A DNA stretch of 64,000 bases from Nocardiopsis sp. FIRDI 009 (GTDB taxonomy: Bacteria; Actinomycetota; Actinomycetes; Streptosporangiales; Streptosporangiaceae). The stretch's first letter is position 1. Every line of letters begins with the position of its first letter. The stretch covers positions 62,001 to 126,000 of the forward strand of contig NZ_QPNC01000019.1 in the NCBI RefSeq assembly GCF_003386285.1. The letters are read 5' to 3'. Under the pieces are notes generated by a model, which was not told the DNA's origin, searched no databases, and saw only the letters and a program-made list of their open reading frames with translations. The translations under genes and the position numbers were made by a program. Of this stretch, positions 8,631-17,801 are shown piece by piece.

Positions 8631-9472
8631 GACGACTCCGTCCCCGGCGGCCGCACCGCCCCGGCCGACCCGGAAGATGCCGCTGTCCCGGCCGACCCGG
8701 GCAGCACCACCAGGTCGGTGTGGTGCACGACGGCCCGCAGACCGCCCCGCCCGCACTGCTCCAGCCGACGCTCCAGGTACCCCGCCACCGGCAGCCCCGG
8801 CTCCTGCTCGACCGCCGCCCCGACCCACCCGCGCAACCACTCCCGCAGCAGGTCGGCGCGGTCCGGCCCCAACCGCCACGGGCTCGCGAACGCGTGCGTG
8901 CGCGCCCCCAGCCCCTCGAACACCTCGGCCGCGACGGCGGCGGCGTCGGGCCCGAGCCTGCCCCCGCGCCGCTGGTGGTCGTCGAACGCCCGCCCCACCC
9001 GCGCGTCGAGCGGGTCGGCGGGGGACAGCTCCACCCGTCCCACCACCGTCAGCGTCAACAGCGCCGGACATCCGGCCGCCACGACCGCCCCGGCCAGCGT
9101 CTCCACCTCCGCGCGGGTGAGCAGGTCCAGCAGCGCCGACGCCGCCACCAGAGTGACACCGTCCAGATCGCGAGCCCGCAGCGACGCCAGATCCAGTTCA
9201 CGGGTCCGCACCCGATTGACCGGCACCGTCTCCCGAGCCAACGCCAACAGGCCCGGATCGCGGTCGAACAGCACCCACCGCTCGGACCCGGACAGCCGGG
9301 GCGCGAGCCAACGGCCGAGCGAACCCGTGCCGCACCCCAGGTCGGCCACGACCCGGCCCAGGTCACGCACCACCTCGGCCGCCCGCTCCGATCTGGCCTC
9401 GGCGTCCGCGCCCTCGCGCAACGCCAGCCACTCCGGGGCGAACGCCGCACCACCCGCCGACGTCAACGGCAC
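8627..9472 (-). CDS. Class I SAM-dependent methyltransferase
   Basis: About 281 residues. Motif I is VVADLGCGTGSLGRWLAP, followed by an acidic residue after the second strand (VLFDRDP), then LVAASALLDLLT as motif IV/post-II. The chemistry (O-, N- or C-methylation) is not predictable. The GTG at 9472 overlaps the glycosyltransferase end by 10 nt and sits next to GGGAGGG. Longer in-frame starts (for example ATG at 9520) exist but would overlap further and lack a better ribosome site. It is fifth of the glycosyltransferase/pterin operon genes to be read after the GTG-overlap chain and is coupled to the downstream membrane gene by GTGA. Likely modifies the operon's small-molecule product. Confidence 0.8.
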   Translation of the reverse strand: MPLTSAGGAAFAPEWLALREGADAEARSERAAEVVRDLGRVVADLGCGTGSLGRWLAPRLSGSERWVLFDRDPGLLALARETVPVNRVRTRELDLASLRARDLDGVTLVAASALLDLLTRAEVETLAGAVVAAGCPALLTLTVVGRVELSPADPLDARVGRAFDDHQRRGGRLGPDAAAVAAEVFEGLGARTHAFASPWRLGPDRADLLREWLRGWVGAAVEQEPGLPVAGYLERRLEQCGRGGLRAVVHHTDLVVLPGSAGTAASSGSAGAVRPPGTESS

Positions 9473-10500
9473 CCCTCCCTGTCGAGGACCGCGCCCATCG
9501 CGCGCGCCGCCTGCCTCCATCCTGCCAACTGTGACCGCCGCCGACGCGCCGAGGTTCGCAACCGTCCACGCAGCCTCGGGTCGGTGAGCCACCGGCGCAG
9601 GGCGTCGCCGAGCGCGTCGGCGTCCTCCGGGGCGACGAGGATCCCGGGCCGCTCACCCCGGGGATCGCGCCCCAGCGCCTCGGGAACCCCGCCCACCCGC
9701 GAGGCCACCACCGGCACCCCGCGCGCCAGCGCCTCGGTCACCGCCATCCCGAAGGTCTCGGCGCGGGAGGGCAGCACCACCAGGTCGGCGGCGGCGTAGG
9801 CGGCCTCCAGGTCGGCGCCGGTGAGAGCCCCGGCCAGCCGCACCTCCGACGCCTCCGCCGCCGCCCGCACACGGTCGGCGTACCCGCCTCGGCCGACCGG
9901 CCCCGCGCACACGCACGTCCACGGCGGGCCGTCCACCCGGGCCAGGGCCGCCAGCAGCAGATCGTGACCCTTGCGCGGGGTCACCGACGCCACGCACAGC
10001 AGGTGCGAGGCGCCGTCGGTGCCCGGGGCGAGCGGAGCGGGGTCGGTGCCCGGAGCGACGTGGTGGACCCGGGCCAGACCGTGGTGGTCGGCCAGCCGCC
10101 GGGCCGCCCAGCGGCTGGTGGCGACCACCCCCGTCATCCCCAGGACCGCCCGCTCGCGGGCGTCCAGGTCGGCCGCCGTCCCGGGGGACAGACCGGTCTC
10201 GTCGGCCAGGGGCAGGTGGACCAGGGTCACGATCCGCAGCCGGTCGGCGTGCGGGCCGAGGATCTCGGGCACCCCGCAGGCGACCAGGCCGTCCATCAGC
10301 ACACCGGCGCCGTCGGGCAGGAGCGCCAGCTCCCGGGACAGCCGCTCCCGGTCGGCGGGACCCGGCCGGGGCCAGAACCCGGGCGCCTCGACCCGGCGCA
10401 CGGGCCGCCCCGACGCCTCCAGCTCCGCCGCGATCCGCGCGTCGTAGGTGTTCCCGCCGCTGGGCACGTCGGCCGGCGGGACGACGAACGTGACGGTCAC
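9463..10500 (-). CDS. Glycosyltransferase family 4-like (GT-B fold)
   Basis: 345 residues. The N-terminus [20 protein letters not shown] has the glycine-rich acceptor loop of GT4 enzymes. The C-terminal nucleotide-sugar domain shows [15 protein letters not shown] and the [20 protein letters not shown] motif with the EX7E-type glutamates. It would transfer a sugar from a nucleotide donor, with retention, in the cytosol. The GTG at 10500 overlaps the stop of the pterin-synthase-like gene as GTGA, so translation is coupled. Its position between the pterin-type and methyltransferase genes suggests that the acceptor is the operon's own product rather than cell-wall material; this is inference. Confidence 0.88.
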   Translation of the reverse strand: MTVTFVVPPADVPSGGNTYDARIAAELEASGRPVRRVEAPGFWPRPGPADRERLSRELALLPDGAGVLMDGLVACGVPEILGPHADRLRIVTLVHLPLADETGLSPGTAADLDARERAVLGMTGVVATSRWAARRLADHHGLARVHHVAPGTDPAPLAPGTDGASHLLCVASVTPRKGHDLLLAALARVDGPPWTCVCAGPVGRGGYADRVRAAAEASEVRLAGALTGADLEAAYAAADLVVLPSRAETFGMAVTEALARGVPVVASRVGGVPEALGRDPRGERPGILVAPEDADALGDALRRWLTDPRLRGRLRTSARRRRSQLAGWRQAARAMGAVLDREGCR

Positions 10501-10880
10501 AGGTCGCGTTCGTAGGTCGCCCAGGCCACGTGGGACTCGTGCAACGTGACCGAGACCCCCGTCAGCCCGCGCCCGCGCGCGTCGATCCGCTCGACCAGCC
10601 GGTCGGCGACGACCTTCGCCAGGAACTCGGTGGAGGTGTTCACCCCCGCGAACTCGGGCGCCTCGTCCAGGTTGCGGTAGTTCAGCTCCGCGACGACGGC
10701 GCCCAGCTCCCGGGTCACCACACCGATGTCCACCACGATGCCGTCGTCGTCGAGCTCGGGGCGGCGCAGGGTCGCGTCCACCACGAACGTGGCTCCGTGC
10801 AGCCGCTGGGCGGGGCCGAACACCTCGCCCCGGAAGCTGTGCGCGACCATCAGGTGGTCGCGGACGGTGACGCTGAACAC
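10497..10880 (-). CDS. 6-pyruvoyl-tetrahydropterin synthase / QueD-like protein with lost catalytic residues
   Basis: 127 residues from the GTG at 10880, the usual length of the family, with T-fold landmarks [28 protein letters not shown] and TLHESHVAW. Manual comparison with E. coli QueD shows one zinc His kept in VAHSF (residue 14) and one in RLHG (residue 28). The second His of the usual HGH pair is Ala30, the catalytic Cys position is Ala24, and the catalytic His of the DHHYLN motif is not conserved (here ELNYRN). Only the late catalytic Glu (HES) remains. It is therefore unlikely to do standard 6-pyruvoyl- or 6-carboxy-tetrahydropterin synthesis; it may bind or rearrange a different pteridine-like substrate. 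Overlaps the glycosyltransferase gene by GTGA. Confidence 0.8.
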   Translation of the reverse strand: MFSVTVRDHLMVAHSFRGEVFGPAQRLHGATFVVDATLRRPELDDDGIVVDIGVVTRELGAVVAELNYRNLDEAPEFAGVNTSTEFLAKVVADRLVERIDARGRGLTGVSVTLHESHVAWATYERDL

Positions 10881-10927
10881 GAGGGGTGTCCTCTCGGGTC
10901 GGGGATCGGGCGGCGATACGGGTCGGG

Positions 10928-11902
10928 TCAGGGGTAGACGACACGGTGGCACAGGGCGGGCAGCGAACCGTCGGCCAACCGCGGCAGGACCACCGGCAGG
11001 CGCTCGAAGGTGCTCTCCCCGGTGACCACGGCGTCGAAGGCGGGGTCGGCCAGCAGCCGCAGGGCCAGGTCGAGCCGGTCACCGTGGCCGTACCGCCCGC
11101 GCCGGGCGGGGGAGACGGCCCCGACCTGGCTGGCGCGCACGGTCAGCCGCCGGGAGTGGAAGTCCCCGCCCAGCGGCAGGCTCACCTCGCGGTCGCCGTA
11201 CCAGCTCAACTCGACCACCTCGCCCTCGGTCGCGACCAGCTCCAGCGCCCGGGCCAGCCCGGCACCGCTGGCGCTGGTGTGGAAGACCAGGTCACAACCG
11301 TCGAACGCCGAGGCGGGCCCGGCGAACCCGACACCGAGCCGGTCGGCGGTCGCGGCGCGGGCGGGGTCGGTGTCCACCAACTGCACGCGCGTCCCGGGGA
11401 CCGCGCGCAGCAGCCGGGCCAGACAGCACCCCACCATCCCCGCGCCGACCACCGCCACGCGGTCCCCCACCAGCGGGGGCGCGTCCCACAGGGCGTTGAC
11501 CGCCGTCTCCACCGTCCCGGCCAGGACCGCGCGCCCGGGCGGCAACCCCTCGGGCAGCGGCCGGACGGCCGAGGCCGGGACCACGAACCGGGTCTGGTGC
11601 GGGTACAGGCTGAAGACCGTCAGTCCCACCAGCTCGGCCGGTCCCTGCTCGACCACGCCGACGTTCAGGTACCCGTACTTGACCGGACCGGGGAAATCCC
11701 CCTCCTGGAAGGGGGCGCGCATCACCGCACGCTGGCCGGGCGGCACCCCGCCCCGGAACACCAGCGCCTCCGTGCCCCGGCTCACCCCGGAGAACAGGGT
11801 GCGCACCAGGACCTCCCCCTCACCCGGCGCGGCCAGGGGGACGTCACGCACCTCACCCCGGCCGGGGGCCACCACCCAGAACGCACGCGCCCGATCGTCC
11901 AC
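10928..11902 (-). CDS. Medium-chain dehydrogenase/reductase (BchC-like alcohol dehydrogenase)
   Basis: 324 residues. The N-terminal GroES-like domain contains [20 protein letters not shown] and [12 protein letters not shown]. The Rossmann domain has [17 protein letters not shown], with an acidic residue at the end of the second strand (LVDTD), suggesting NAD. The usual catalytic zinc motif (GHE plus Cys) is absent, so it may be a zinc-free member despite the common database name. The pattern resembles BchC-type hydroxyethyl dehydrogenases. It follows the CDP-alcohol transferase gene after a 93-bp gap and precedes the pterin-synthase-like gene by 47 bp, all on one strand. Role in the operon: oxidation or reduction of an alcohol intermediate, unspecified. 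Confidence 0.78.
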   Translation of the reverse strand: MDDRARAFWVVAPGRGEVRDVPLAAPGEGEVLVRTLFSGVSRGTEALVFRGGVPPGQRAVMRAPFQEGDFPGPVKYGYLNVGVVEQGPAELVGLTVFSLYPHQTRFVVPASAVRPLPEGLPPGRAVLAGTVETAVNALWDAPPLVGDRVAVVGAGMVGCCLARLLRAVPGTRVQLVDTDPARAATADRLGVGFAGPASAFDGCDLVFHTSASGAGLARALELVATEGEVVELSWYGDREVSLPLGGDFHSRRLTVRASQVGAVSPARRGRYGHGDRLDLALRLLADPAFDAVVTGESTFERLPVVLPRLADGSLPALCHRVVYP

Positions 11903-11995
11903 GCGGCTCCTCCTCGTCTCGTTCCGGTCCGGCCCCGGCGGGGCGGCACCGGAGCCCTCACCACACGTCCTCCGCCGCCACGCCGCAGCGCCCGG

Positions 11996-12709
11996 TCACG
12001 TCCGCTGCGTCACCGACGCCCGCACCCGGCGACGCCGCGCGCCCCACAGGCCCAGCACGTCGCGCCCGAACGACCACACCAGCGCCGCCAGGGCCACCGC
12101 CACCACCACCGTCGAGACGGTGGGCGGCAGCACCCCCGAGGCCGCGACCACCAGGGTCACCCCCTGGAGCGCCGCCACCGCCTTGCGCGCCCGGCTCGGC
12201 GGCAGCGGGGCGCGCAACCACGGCGCGACCAGCGCGGCCGCGCCGAACACGTACCGCATCAGCCCGATGGCCAGCACCCACACCCCCAGGGACAGGGACA
12301 CGAACGCGCTCAGCACCATGATCAGCAGGGCGTCCGTCTCCATGTCGAAGGCCGCGCCGAAACCCGACTCCGTCCCACCGCTGCGAGCGACCGCGCCGTC
12401 GACCAGGTCGAGCACCAGCGCCAGCGACGCCAGCCCCACCAACGGCCACACCGGACCGCCGCCGACCGCCAGCGCCAGCACACCCCCGGTCAGCAGCGCC
12501 CGCACCACCGTGATCCGGTCGGCCGCCCCCAGCGAACGGCGCCCCGAGCGCCGTGCCGCCCACAGCAGCGCGACCGCCCCCGCCGCCGCGTACGCGCCGC
12601 CCGCGTACCAGCCCCGCGGAGCCAGGCCCACGGTGACCGCGAGCCCGCCGAGCAGGGCCGCCTGGGCGAGGACGGCCGCCGCCACCTGGTGGCGCAGGGG
12701 TTCACGCAC
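11996..12709 (-). CDS. CDP-alcohol phosphatidyltransferase family membrane protein
   Basis: 237 residues, strongly hydrophobic with about six segments. The family signature DG-x2-AR-x8-G-x3-D-x3-D is intact: DLVDGAVARSGGTESGFGAA followed by FDMETD. Such enzymes displace CMP from a CDP-linked donor by an alcohol acceptor at the membrane face. The GTG at 12709 overlaps the cyclohydrolase-like gene by 8 nt. Finding it next to a pterin-type enzyme is unusual, because the family normally sits in phospholipid genes. The donor could be CDP-diacylglycerol or a CDP-activated small molecule. Confidence 0.85.
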   Translation of the reverse strand: MREPLRHQVAAAVLAQAALLGGLAVTVGLAPRGWYAGGAYAAAGAVALLWAARRSGRRSLGAADRITVVRALLTGGVLALAVGGGPVWPLVGLASLALVLDLVDGAVARSGGTESGFGAAFDMETDALLIMVLSAFVSLSLGVWVLAIGLMRYVFGAAALVAPWLRAPLPPSRARKAVAALQGVTLVVAASGVLPPTVSTVVVAVALAALVWSFGRDVLGLWGARRRRVRASVTQRT

Positions 12710-13346
12710 GGCCGGGCCCCGGTCCGGTCCCGTCCAGGTGTGGCAGGTCGTGCCCCAGACGGTCGCGCTTGGCGGTGAGGTAGGCGATGTTCTCCGTGCG
12801 CGCGGGCACGAGCAGCGGCACCCGCGCGACCACCTTGACCCCGTGGTCCTCCAGGGCCCTGCCCTTGGCGGGGTTGTTCGACAGCAGCCGCACCGATCGC
12901 ACCTGAAGGTGCCGCAGGAGGCGCGCCGCCGGGCCGTAGGAGCGGGCGTCCACCGGAAGGCCGAGCACCGTGGCCGAGTCGACCGTGTCCAGGCCGCGTT
13001 CGTCCTGGAGGGCGAGCGTGCGCACCTTCTCCAGCAGACCGATCCCCCGACCCTCGTGGCCACGCAGGTAGACGAGCACGCCCCGGCCCCGTTCGACGAT
13101 CGCGTCCAGGGCCGAGTTCAGCTGGTCGCCGCACTCGCACCGCAACGCGCCCAGGGCGTCGCCGGTGACGCACTCCGAGTGCAACCTGACCAGTACCTCC
13201 TCGCCGTCGCCCAGGGAACCGTGGGTCAGCGCCAGGTGCTCCTGTCCGTCGACGGGGTCGCGGAAGGCCAGCACGCGGAACGGGCCTCGGCGGGTGGCCA
13301 ACTCCGACTCGGCGACCTCGGCGGGGTCGATGGTCCGCTCGTGCAT
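12702..13346 (-). CDS. GTP cyclohydrolase II-like protein with Tyr-to-Leu active-site change
   Basis: 214 residues; the ATG at 13346 follows GAGGGGG. Zinc ligands C59, C70 and C72 (HSECVTGDALGALRCECG) and the GHEGRGIGLL loop are conserved as in RibA. By manual alignment, the position of E. coli RibA Tyr105 (KIRAYALQ) is Leu111 here (KVRTLALQ). Published work on Streptomyces coelicolor paralogues, as I recall it, found that replacing this Tyr by Met gives an enzyme that opens GTP only to the formamidopyrimidine (FAPy) nucleotide. A similar outcome is expected here, making riboflavin synthesis an unlikely role. It is the first gene of the seven-gene leftward operon. Confidence 0.88.
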   Translation of the reverse strand: MHERTIDPAEVAESELATRRGPFRVLAFRDPVDGQEHLALTHGSLGDGEEVLVRLHSECVTGDALGALRCECGDQLNSALDAIVERGRGVLVYLRGHEGRGIGLLEKVRTLALQDERGLDTVDSATVLGLPVDARSYGPAARLLRHLQVRSVRLLSNNPAKGRALEDHGVKVVARVPLLVPARTENIAYLTAKRDRLGHDLPHLDGTGPGPGRA

Positions 13347-13517
13347 GCTCCCCCTCACGCGGCAGGCGTCACATCGGGCCGGTGCCCAGCCGGTCCGTAG
13401 CGAAAACCTCGCGGTGCGTACGGGCCGCGTGCGGTGTCGTCGGGGTTGGACGTGATTCGCGTGGAACGTGGGACGAGCACCAGGTCAGGGCGTCGCGGTC
13501 ACTCCCCGTGCGGCCGG

Positions 13518-14153
13518 TCAGGATTCGGGCAGCACGACGCGGATCTCGCCGCCCAGGCTCGCCCCGCCCGCCAACCGGAGGGTGGCGCCGCTCCAGAACC
13601 GGCCCGGGGCGTAGTATCCGGGACGGCGCCCGCGCGGCAACAGCCCCATCGCCTCGTAGGTCAGACCCATGACCTCCGCGCAGTAGGTGGTCTCCAGGTC
13701 GCGCTCGCGGGCGCGGCGGCCCAGCGGGACCCGCCCCCGGAGCCAACGGGTGACCATCGCCGCCGAGGACGGGAAGGGTGTGCCGTCCAGGCGGGCCACC
13801 GTGCGCAGGGCGGCGTCCTCCATCTCCGGGGTGGCCACCGGGTCGAGCTGCCGCAGCCAGCACTCCTGCCCGTAGCGTCGCCCCCACACCAGGACGGCGT
13901 CGCGCAGGTCGTGCAGCTGCGCCCCCCGCTGGTGGGTGCCCGTCCACATGTCGACGAGCGAACGTCCCAGCTCGGCGTGCCACATCAGCGGCGGCAGGTC
14001 CTCGATGGTCAGGGTCATGCCGACGTGGTTGACGGGGCTGTTCGTGCCGAGCTGGATGGCCCGGTCGGCCGCGCTCCTGCCGCGGAACACCCACGCGTCG
14101 CCGGTCCGGGTGATCGCCAGGGCCTGGTCCAGGGACATGCTCGCTTCCGTCAC
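13518..14153 (-). CDS. YiiX-like permuted papain-fold (NlpC/P60-related) protein
   Basis: 211 residues. Fold landmarks are the early His motif SPVNHVGMTLTIEDLPP and the later Cys motif TTYCAEVMGLTYEAMGL. This reversed His-before-Cys order is typical of the permuted NlpC/P60 (peptidase C92/YiiX) group, whose members cleave amide or thioester bonds of lipids or peptides. No signal peptide is visible. Start: the GTG at 14153 lies exactly 6 nt after a TAGGCT -10 box and is probably a leaderless start. The in-frame ATG at 14138, preceded by GGAAGCG, is an alternative. It is divergent from a small membrane protein gene 17 bp away. Confidence 0.7.
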   Translation of the reverse strand: MTEASMSLDQALAITRTGDAWVFRGRSAADRAIQLGTNSPVNHVGMTLTIEDLPPLMWHAELGRSLVDMWTGTHQRGAQLHDLRDAVLVWGRRYGQECWLRQLDPVATPEMEDAALRTVARLDGTPFPSSAAMVTRWLRGRVPLGRRARERDLETTYCAEVMGLTYEAMGLLPRGRRPGYYAPGRFWSGATLRLAGGASLGGEIRVVLPES

Positions 14154-14158
14154 GCCGC

Positions 14159-14165
14159 TAGCCTA
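14159..14165. promoter_or_regulatory. Overlapping divergent -10 boxes for two leaderless genes
   Basis: On the + strand TAGCCT (14159-14164) is followed by 6 nt and then the ATG at 14171. On the - strand TAGGCT (14165-14160) is followed by 6 nt and then the GTG at 14153. Both hexamers fit the actinobacterial TAnnnT -10 pattern at a spacing that places transcription start on the first base of each start codon. The two elements share five base pairs. Confidence 0.6.
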
Positions 14166-14170
14166 GGCGC

Positions 14171-14455
14171 ATGCGTTGGAGGAGAGCTATCGGCGTGGCG
14201 GCCTTCGTCGGTGTGGCCGCCACCGGTGTCGTGATCGCCCGGGCCGAGCGCAGGCGCCGCGCCTACACCCCCGACCAGGTCAGGGAGCGTCTGCGGGAGC
14301 GCGTCGCCCGGATAGAGTCCGAGGGGGCCCCTGACCTCGCGCCGCCGCCCCGCACCCTGCGCGAGCGGGCCGCCGACCGGTGGAACACCCTGACCCGCTA
14401 CCGCCCCCTGACGGTTCTGGCGGAGCGGATCCGGAAAAGGACCGGCGCGACGTGA
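14171..14455 (+). CDS. Small membrane-anchored protein of unknown function
   Basis: 94 residues. A single N-terminal membrane segment (AIGVAAFVGVAATGVVIA) follows MRWRR, so the rest, highly basic and helical (AERRRRAYTPDQVRERLRER), is probably cytosolic. No domain is recognised. The start is the ATG at 14171, 6 nt after a TAGCCT -10 box, and is therefore probably leaderless. Located 67 bp before an alpha/beta hydrolase gene on the same strand. Confidence 0.65.
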   Translation: MRWRRAIGVAAFVGVAATGVVIARAERRRRAYTPDQVRERLRERVARIESEGAPDLAPPPRTLRERAADRWNTLTRYRPLTVLAERIRKRTGAT

Positions 14456-14522
14456 CCGCCCGGGTGTCGTACCTGTGTCCTAGGTTCGGCGAAGGTTTGG
14501 CATCCGACCCAGGAGGTTCCCG

Positions 14523-15356
14523 ATGGACCGCGTTCCGACCGCCCCCGACACGTCCGGCACCCTGCCCGTCCCCGGCGCGCGCCTGTACCACGAGGTGCGC
14601 GGTGAAGGACCGCTCATGGTGCTCGTCGGCTCCCCCATGAGCGCCGTGTCCTTCGAACCGTTGGCCGCCCTGCTCGCCGCCGACCACACCGTGCTCACCA
14701 CCGACCCGCGCGGGATCGGCCGCAGCCCGCTCGACGATCCTGAGCAGGACTCGGGACCCGACCTGCGCGCCGACGACCTCGCACGGCTCATCACCCATCT
14801 GGACCGCGGCCCGGCGACGGTCCTGGGCTCCAGCGGCGGCGCCGTCACCGCTCTGGCCCTGGCACAGAATCGCCCGGACCTGGTGGACACCGTGGTCGCC
14901 CACGAGCCGCCGCTGGAGGAGCTCCTGGAGGACCGCGACGAACTCCACGCCCAGACCGAGAAGATGATCGCCGTCTACCGGTCCGGCGACGTGGTCGGAG
15001 CCTGGCGCCTGTTCATGTCCGTCTCCGACATCCCGGTCCCGGACACGGCGCTCCAGGAGATGTTCGGCGGTGACCGGGACCCGCAGCAGGTCGCCGACGA
15101 GCGCCGCTTCTTCGAACACGAGCTGCGCCCGACCACCCACTGGAGCCCCGACCTCGACGCGCTGCGCGCCGCTCGGACGCGTGTGGTGGTCGGGATCGGA
15201 GAGGACTCGGCCGGGCAGCTGTGCGACCGCACCTCCAGGGCGCTGGCCACCGGGCTCGACACCGAACCCGTGCTGTTCCCCGGTGACCACACCGGTTTCG
15301 TCGAGAGGGCTGAGGACTTCGAGCCGCGGCTGCGCGAGGTGCTCGGGCGGGCGTAG
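14523..15356 (+). CDS. Alpha/beta hydrolase
   Basis: 277 residues; the ATG at 14523 follows AGGAGG. Oxyanion and nucleophile regions fit the family: LMVLVGSPMSAVSF, TTDPRGIGRS, and the nucleophile elbow VLGSSGGAVTALALA with Ser in GSSGG. The catalytic His is in PGDHTGFVE and the acid lies in the preceding strand region (VVVGIGEDS). Substrate unknown; probably a small ester or similar compound. Monocistronic, converging on the lyase gene 58 bp away. Confidence 0.85.
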   Translation: MDRVPTAPDTSGTLPVPGARLYHEVRGEGPLMVLVGSPMSAVSFEPLAALLAADHTVLTTDPRGIGRSPLDDPEQDSGPDLRADDLARLITHLDRGPATVLGSSGGAVTALALAQNRPDLVDTVVAHEPPLEELLEDRDELHAQTEKMIAVYRSGDVVGAWRLFMSVSDIPVPDTALQEMFGGDRDPQQVADERRFFEHELRPTTHWSPDLDALRAARTRVVVGIGEDSAGQLCDRTSRALATGLDTEPVLFPGDHTGFVERAEDFEPRLREVLGRA

Positions 15357-15414
15357 CCGGGTCGTGCCCGGTGGCGTGCGGGTCGGCGTTCGGGGATCCG
15401 GAACTCCCGTGCGG

Positions 15415-16308
15415 TCAGAGGCAGCCGCCGATCTCGCAGATGTCCGCGGGGGAGGTGGACGCCTTCAGGTCGTCGTACCAGACGTGGCTGTCGTTGGCCG
15501 GGGCGAACCCCTCGGTGGACCCCCCGAAGAAGGACGAGAAGTAGGCCTTGTCCACCAGGTCGGCGTTGTCCACCAGCCGCAGACCGGTGACCAGGGCAGC
15601 GGGCGCGCCGTTGTAGAAGACCTCGATCTCACCGTCGGGGTTGGCCCGGCCGCCGGTCACGGTGTTGACCCTGAGCCGCTGGACGATGCTCACCCACTCG
15701 CCCCTCGGATAGTGGACGTCGGCGCCGTCGACGCGAAGGAACTCCTGGTCGCCGTAGGCACCCTTCTTGTCCATGTGGTAGTAGTACACGGCCGCCCGGC
15801 CGTCGCGGCGCCAGATCAGGCGCGAGGTGAACCCGTTCCGGCCGTCGCAGACCCGCCCGCCCGAGCACCCCCCGCCCCCGGCCAGCCCCAGCCCCAACTT
15901 CCCGCCGAACGACGTGGTCCCCCAGCTGAAGTCCTCGCTGAAGCGCGCCCAGAACGACAGGTAGTACTCGCGTGCCGGGGCGAGCGCGAACGGCGCCAGC
16001 GCACCGGACTCCCGCGGGCCGATCCTCCCCGCCGGGTAGGACACGCGCAGGGACTGCTCGCCCGTGCGGGCGGGAACCGTGTCGTCGATGAGCGTGCGCT
16101 CCTGCATCCCCCTGTCGCGGGTGGCGTACCACCCGTCCCTGGCCCACTCCTCCAACGGGTAGGGGCCGCCCGCGGCCGGGCGTTCGAAGGTGTTGTGCAG
16201 GGACGTGGACGGCGCGGCGGTGCCGGCGGTCGCGGGGGCGGCAGCGACGGCGGCCGACAGCACCGCCGAGGCGAACGTGACGGCGAGCGGGGCTCGGGTG
16301 ACCGGCAT
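15415..16308 (-). CDS. Secreted polysaccharide-lyase family 14-like protein
   Basis: 297 residues with a Sec signal peptide (basic start, hydrophobic core LAVTFASAVLSAAVAAAPA, probable cut after ATAGTA). The mature part shows the jelly-roll motifs of alginate/glucuronan lyase-like PL14 proteins: YYLSFWARFSEDFSWG, FGGKLGLGLAGG, AVYYYHMDKKG, FSSFFGGSTEGF and a final WYDDLK strand. Two Cys pairs (CSGGRVC and CEIGGC) may be disulfides. Probably degrades an acidic polysaccharide outside the cell; the exact substrate cannot be read. GGAG lies upstream of the ATG. Confidence 0.75.
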   Translation of the reverse strand: MPVTRAPLAVTFASAVLSAAVAAAPATAGTAAPSTSLHNTFERPAAGGPYPLEEWARDGWYATRDRGMQERTLIDDTVPARTGEQSLRVSYPAGRIGPRESGALAPFALAPAREYYLSFWARFSEDFSWGTTSFGGKLGLGLAGGGGCSGGRVCDGRNGFTSRLIWRRDGRAAVYYYHMDKKGAYGDQEFLRVDGADVHYPRGEWVSIVQRLRVNTVTGGRANPDGEIEVFYNGAPAALVTGLRLVDNADLVDKAYFSSFFGGSTEGFAPANDSHVWYDDLKASTSPADICEIGGCL

Positions 16309-16510
16309 GGGCGGCTCCGTTGCACGGCGACGGGTCGGTCGGGGGCGCCGCTGTGCCGTCCACAGGACGACGCTCCGGCGCTGCGATCATCATCCGTGTT
16401 CGATCGATCGCTGAGGGTGTTCGACACGGGTGGTCGGCGAACCGGCCCCCGCACCAGCGCCGGCCCCGCCCGTCGGCCGGCGCGCCCACGGCGGTATCCT
16501 GCCCGGGCCA

Positions 16511-16695
16511 GTCGTACCACGTTCGTGGTCAGGGAATCCGGTGCGAATCCGGAACTGACGCGCAGCGGTGAGGGGGACGGGCGGGGTACGTACGCCACTG
16601 GGGCGGGGCGGTGCCGACCGGAGCGTCGGCGCGGCCCGGACCTGGGAAGGCACTCCGTCCGGGCGAACCCGAGTCCGAAGACCTGCTGGCCCCTC
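16511..16695 (+). ncRNA. Cobalamin riboswitch 1 (upstream of btuF-like gene)
   Basis: Class landmarks in order: GGGAATCCGGTGCGAATCCGG, ACTGACGCGCAGCGGTGAGG, GCCACTGGGG, CCTGGGAAGGC, and the B12-box-like end GAGTCCGAAGACCTGCTGG. It lies about 70-250 nt ahead of the ATG at 16764. It should lower expression of corrinoid import and the downstream cob genes when cobalamin is plentiful. It is nearly the same in motif order as the riboswitch ahead of cobG on the other strand. Confidence 0.92.
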
Positions 16696-16763
16696 CGCGT
16701 CGAGTGCGCGGAGGCGCACCATGCCGGGCTCCGCGATCGAGCCCCGACACACAAGGCATCCCC

Positions 16764-17801
16764 ATGCTCAACCACGCCCTTCGCCCCCTCGGCCTCCTGG
16801 CCGCCTCCTCCCTGCTGCTCACCGCCTGCGGCCAGCCCCCGGGTGGGGAGGCCGACGGCACGGACTCCGCCGCCCCCACCGGGACGATCGACAACTGCGG
16901 CCACGCGGTCCCCCTCGGCACGGCACCCGAGCGGGTCGTCTCCCTCAACCAGGGCAGCACCGAGATCCTCCTCTCCCTCGGCCTGGCGGACCGCCTCGTC
17001 GGCACCGCCACCTGGACCGACCCGGTCATGGAGGGGCTGGAGGAGGCCAACGCGGACGTGCCCCGGCTGGCCGACGACTGGCCGTCCTTCGAGGTGGTCC
17101 TGGACGCCGAACCGGACTTCGTGACCGCCTCCTTCGTCTCCACGCTCGGGCCCAGCGGCCTCGTCGCCACCCGGGAGCAGTTCGAGGACCTGGGCGTGCC
17201 CACCTACGTCTCCCCGTCCGACTGCGCCGCGGGCAAGGACAACACGACCGGAGGCGACGGCACCCGCAGTGAGCCGCTCACCCTGGAGACCGTCTACGAC
17301 GAGGTCCACGACCTGGCGGCGGTCTTCGGTGTGGAGGAGCGCGGGGAGGAACTCGTCGAGGAGCTCCGGGGGCGGGTGGACACCGCCACCGCCGACCTGG
17401 ACGCCTCGGACGTGACCCTCATGTACTGGTTCTCCGACTCCCAGGCGCCCTACCTCGCCGGATGCTGCGGCGCCCCCGGCGCCATCACCCGCGCCGTCGG
17501 CGCGGAGAACGCCTTCGCCGACACCCACGACGAGTGGCCCCAGATCAACTGGGAGACCGTCGCCGACCGCGACCCCGACGTCATCGTGCTCGGCGACCTG
17601 ACCCGCGAGTCCCAGACCGCCGAGAGCGCCGAGGCCAAGATCGACTTCCTGGAGGGCAACCCCGCCACCCGCAACCTCACCGCGGTCACCGAGGAGCGGT
17701 ACATCCTGCTCAGCGGCCAGGCCATGAACCCCACGATCCGCACGGTCGAGGGGATCGAACGGGTCGCCGAGGGGCTGCGGGACCTCGGGCTCGCCCGGTG
17801 A
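16764..17801 (+). CDS. Corrinoid ABC transporter substrate-binding lipoprotein (BtuF-like)
   Basis: 345 residues from the ATG at 16764; the longer frame upstream is riboswitch sequence. A lipobox (SLLLTACG) predicts a membrane-anchored lipoprotein. The PF01497-type fold shows [20 protein letters not shown] and the late PDVIVLGDL and [16 protein letters not shown] segments. A vitamin B12 or cobinamide ligand is inferred from the cobalamin riboswitch ahead and the cob genes behind; the family also binds ferric siderophores. The GTGA overlap with the permease gene shows a tightly coupled operon. Confidence 0.85.
   Translation: MLNHALRPLGLLAASSLLLTACGQPPGGEADGTDSAAPTGTIDNCGHAVPLGTAPERVVSLNQGSTEILLSLGLADRLVGTATWTDPVMEGLEEANADVPRLADDWPSFEVVLDAEPDFVTASFVSTLGPSGLVATREQFEDLGVPTYVSPSDCAAGKDNTTGGDGTRSEPLTLETVYDEVHDLAAVFGVEERGEELVEELRGRVDTATADLDASDVTLMYWFSDSQAPYLAGCCGAPGAITRAVGAENAFADTHDEWPQINWETVADRDPDVIVLGDLTRESQTAESAEAKIDFLEGNPATRNLTAVTEERYILLSGQAMNPTIRTVEGIERVAEGLRDLGLAR

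Noticed and set aside
16611..16763. Upstream extension of the btuF-like frame
   Set aside because: It would translate the riboswitch; the ATG at 16764 starts directly at a lipoprotein signal peptide.
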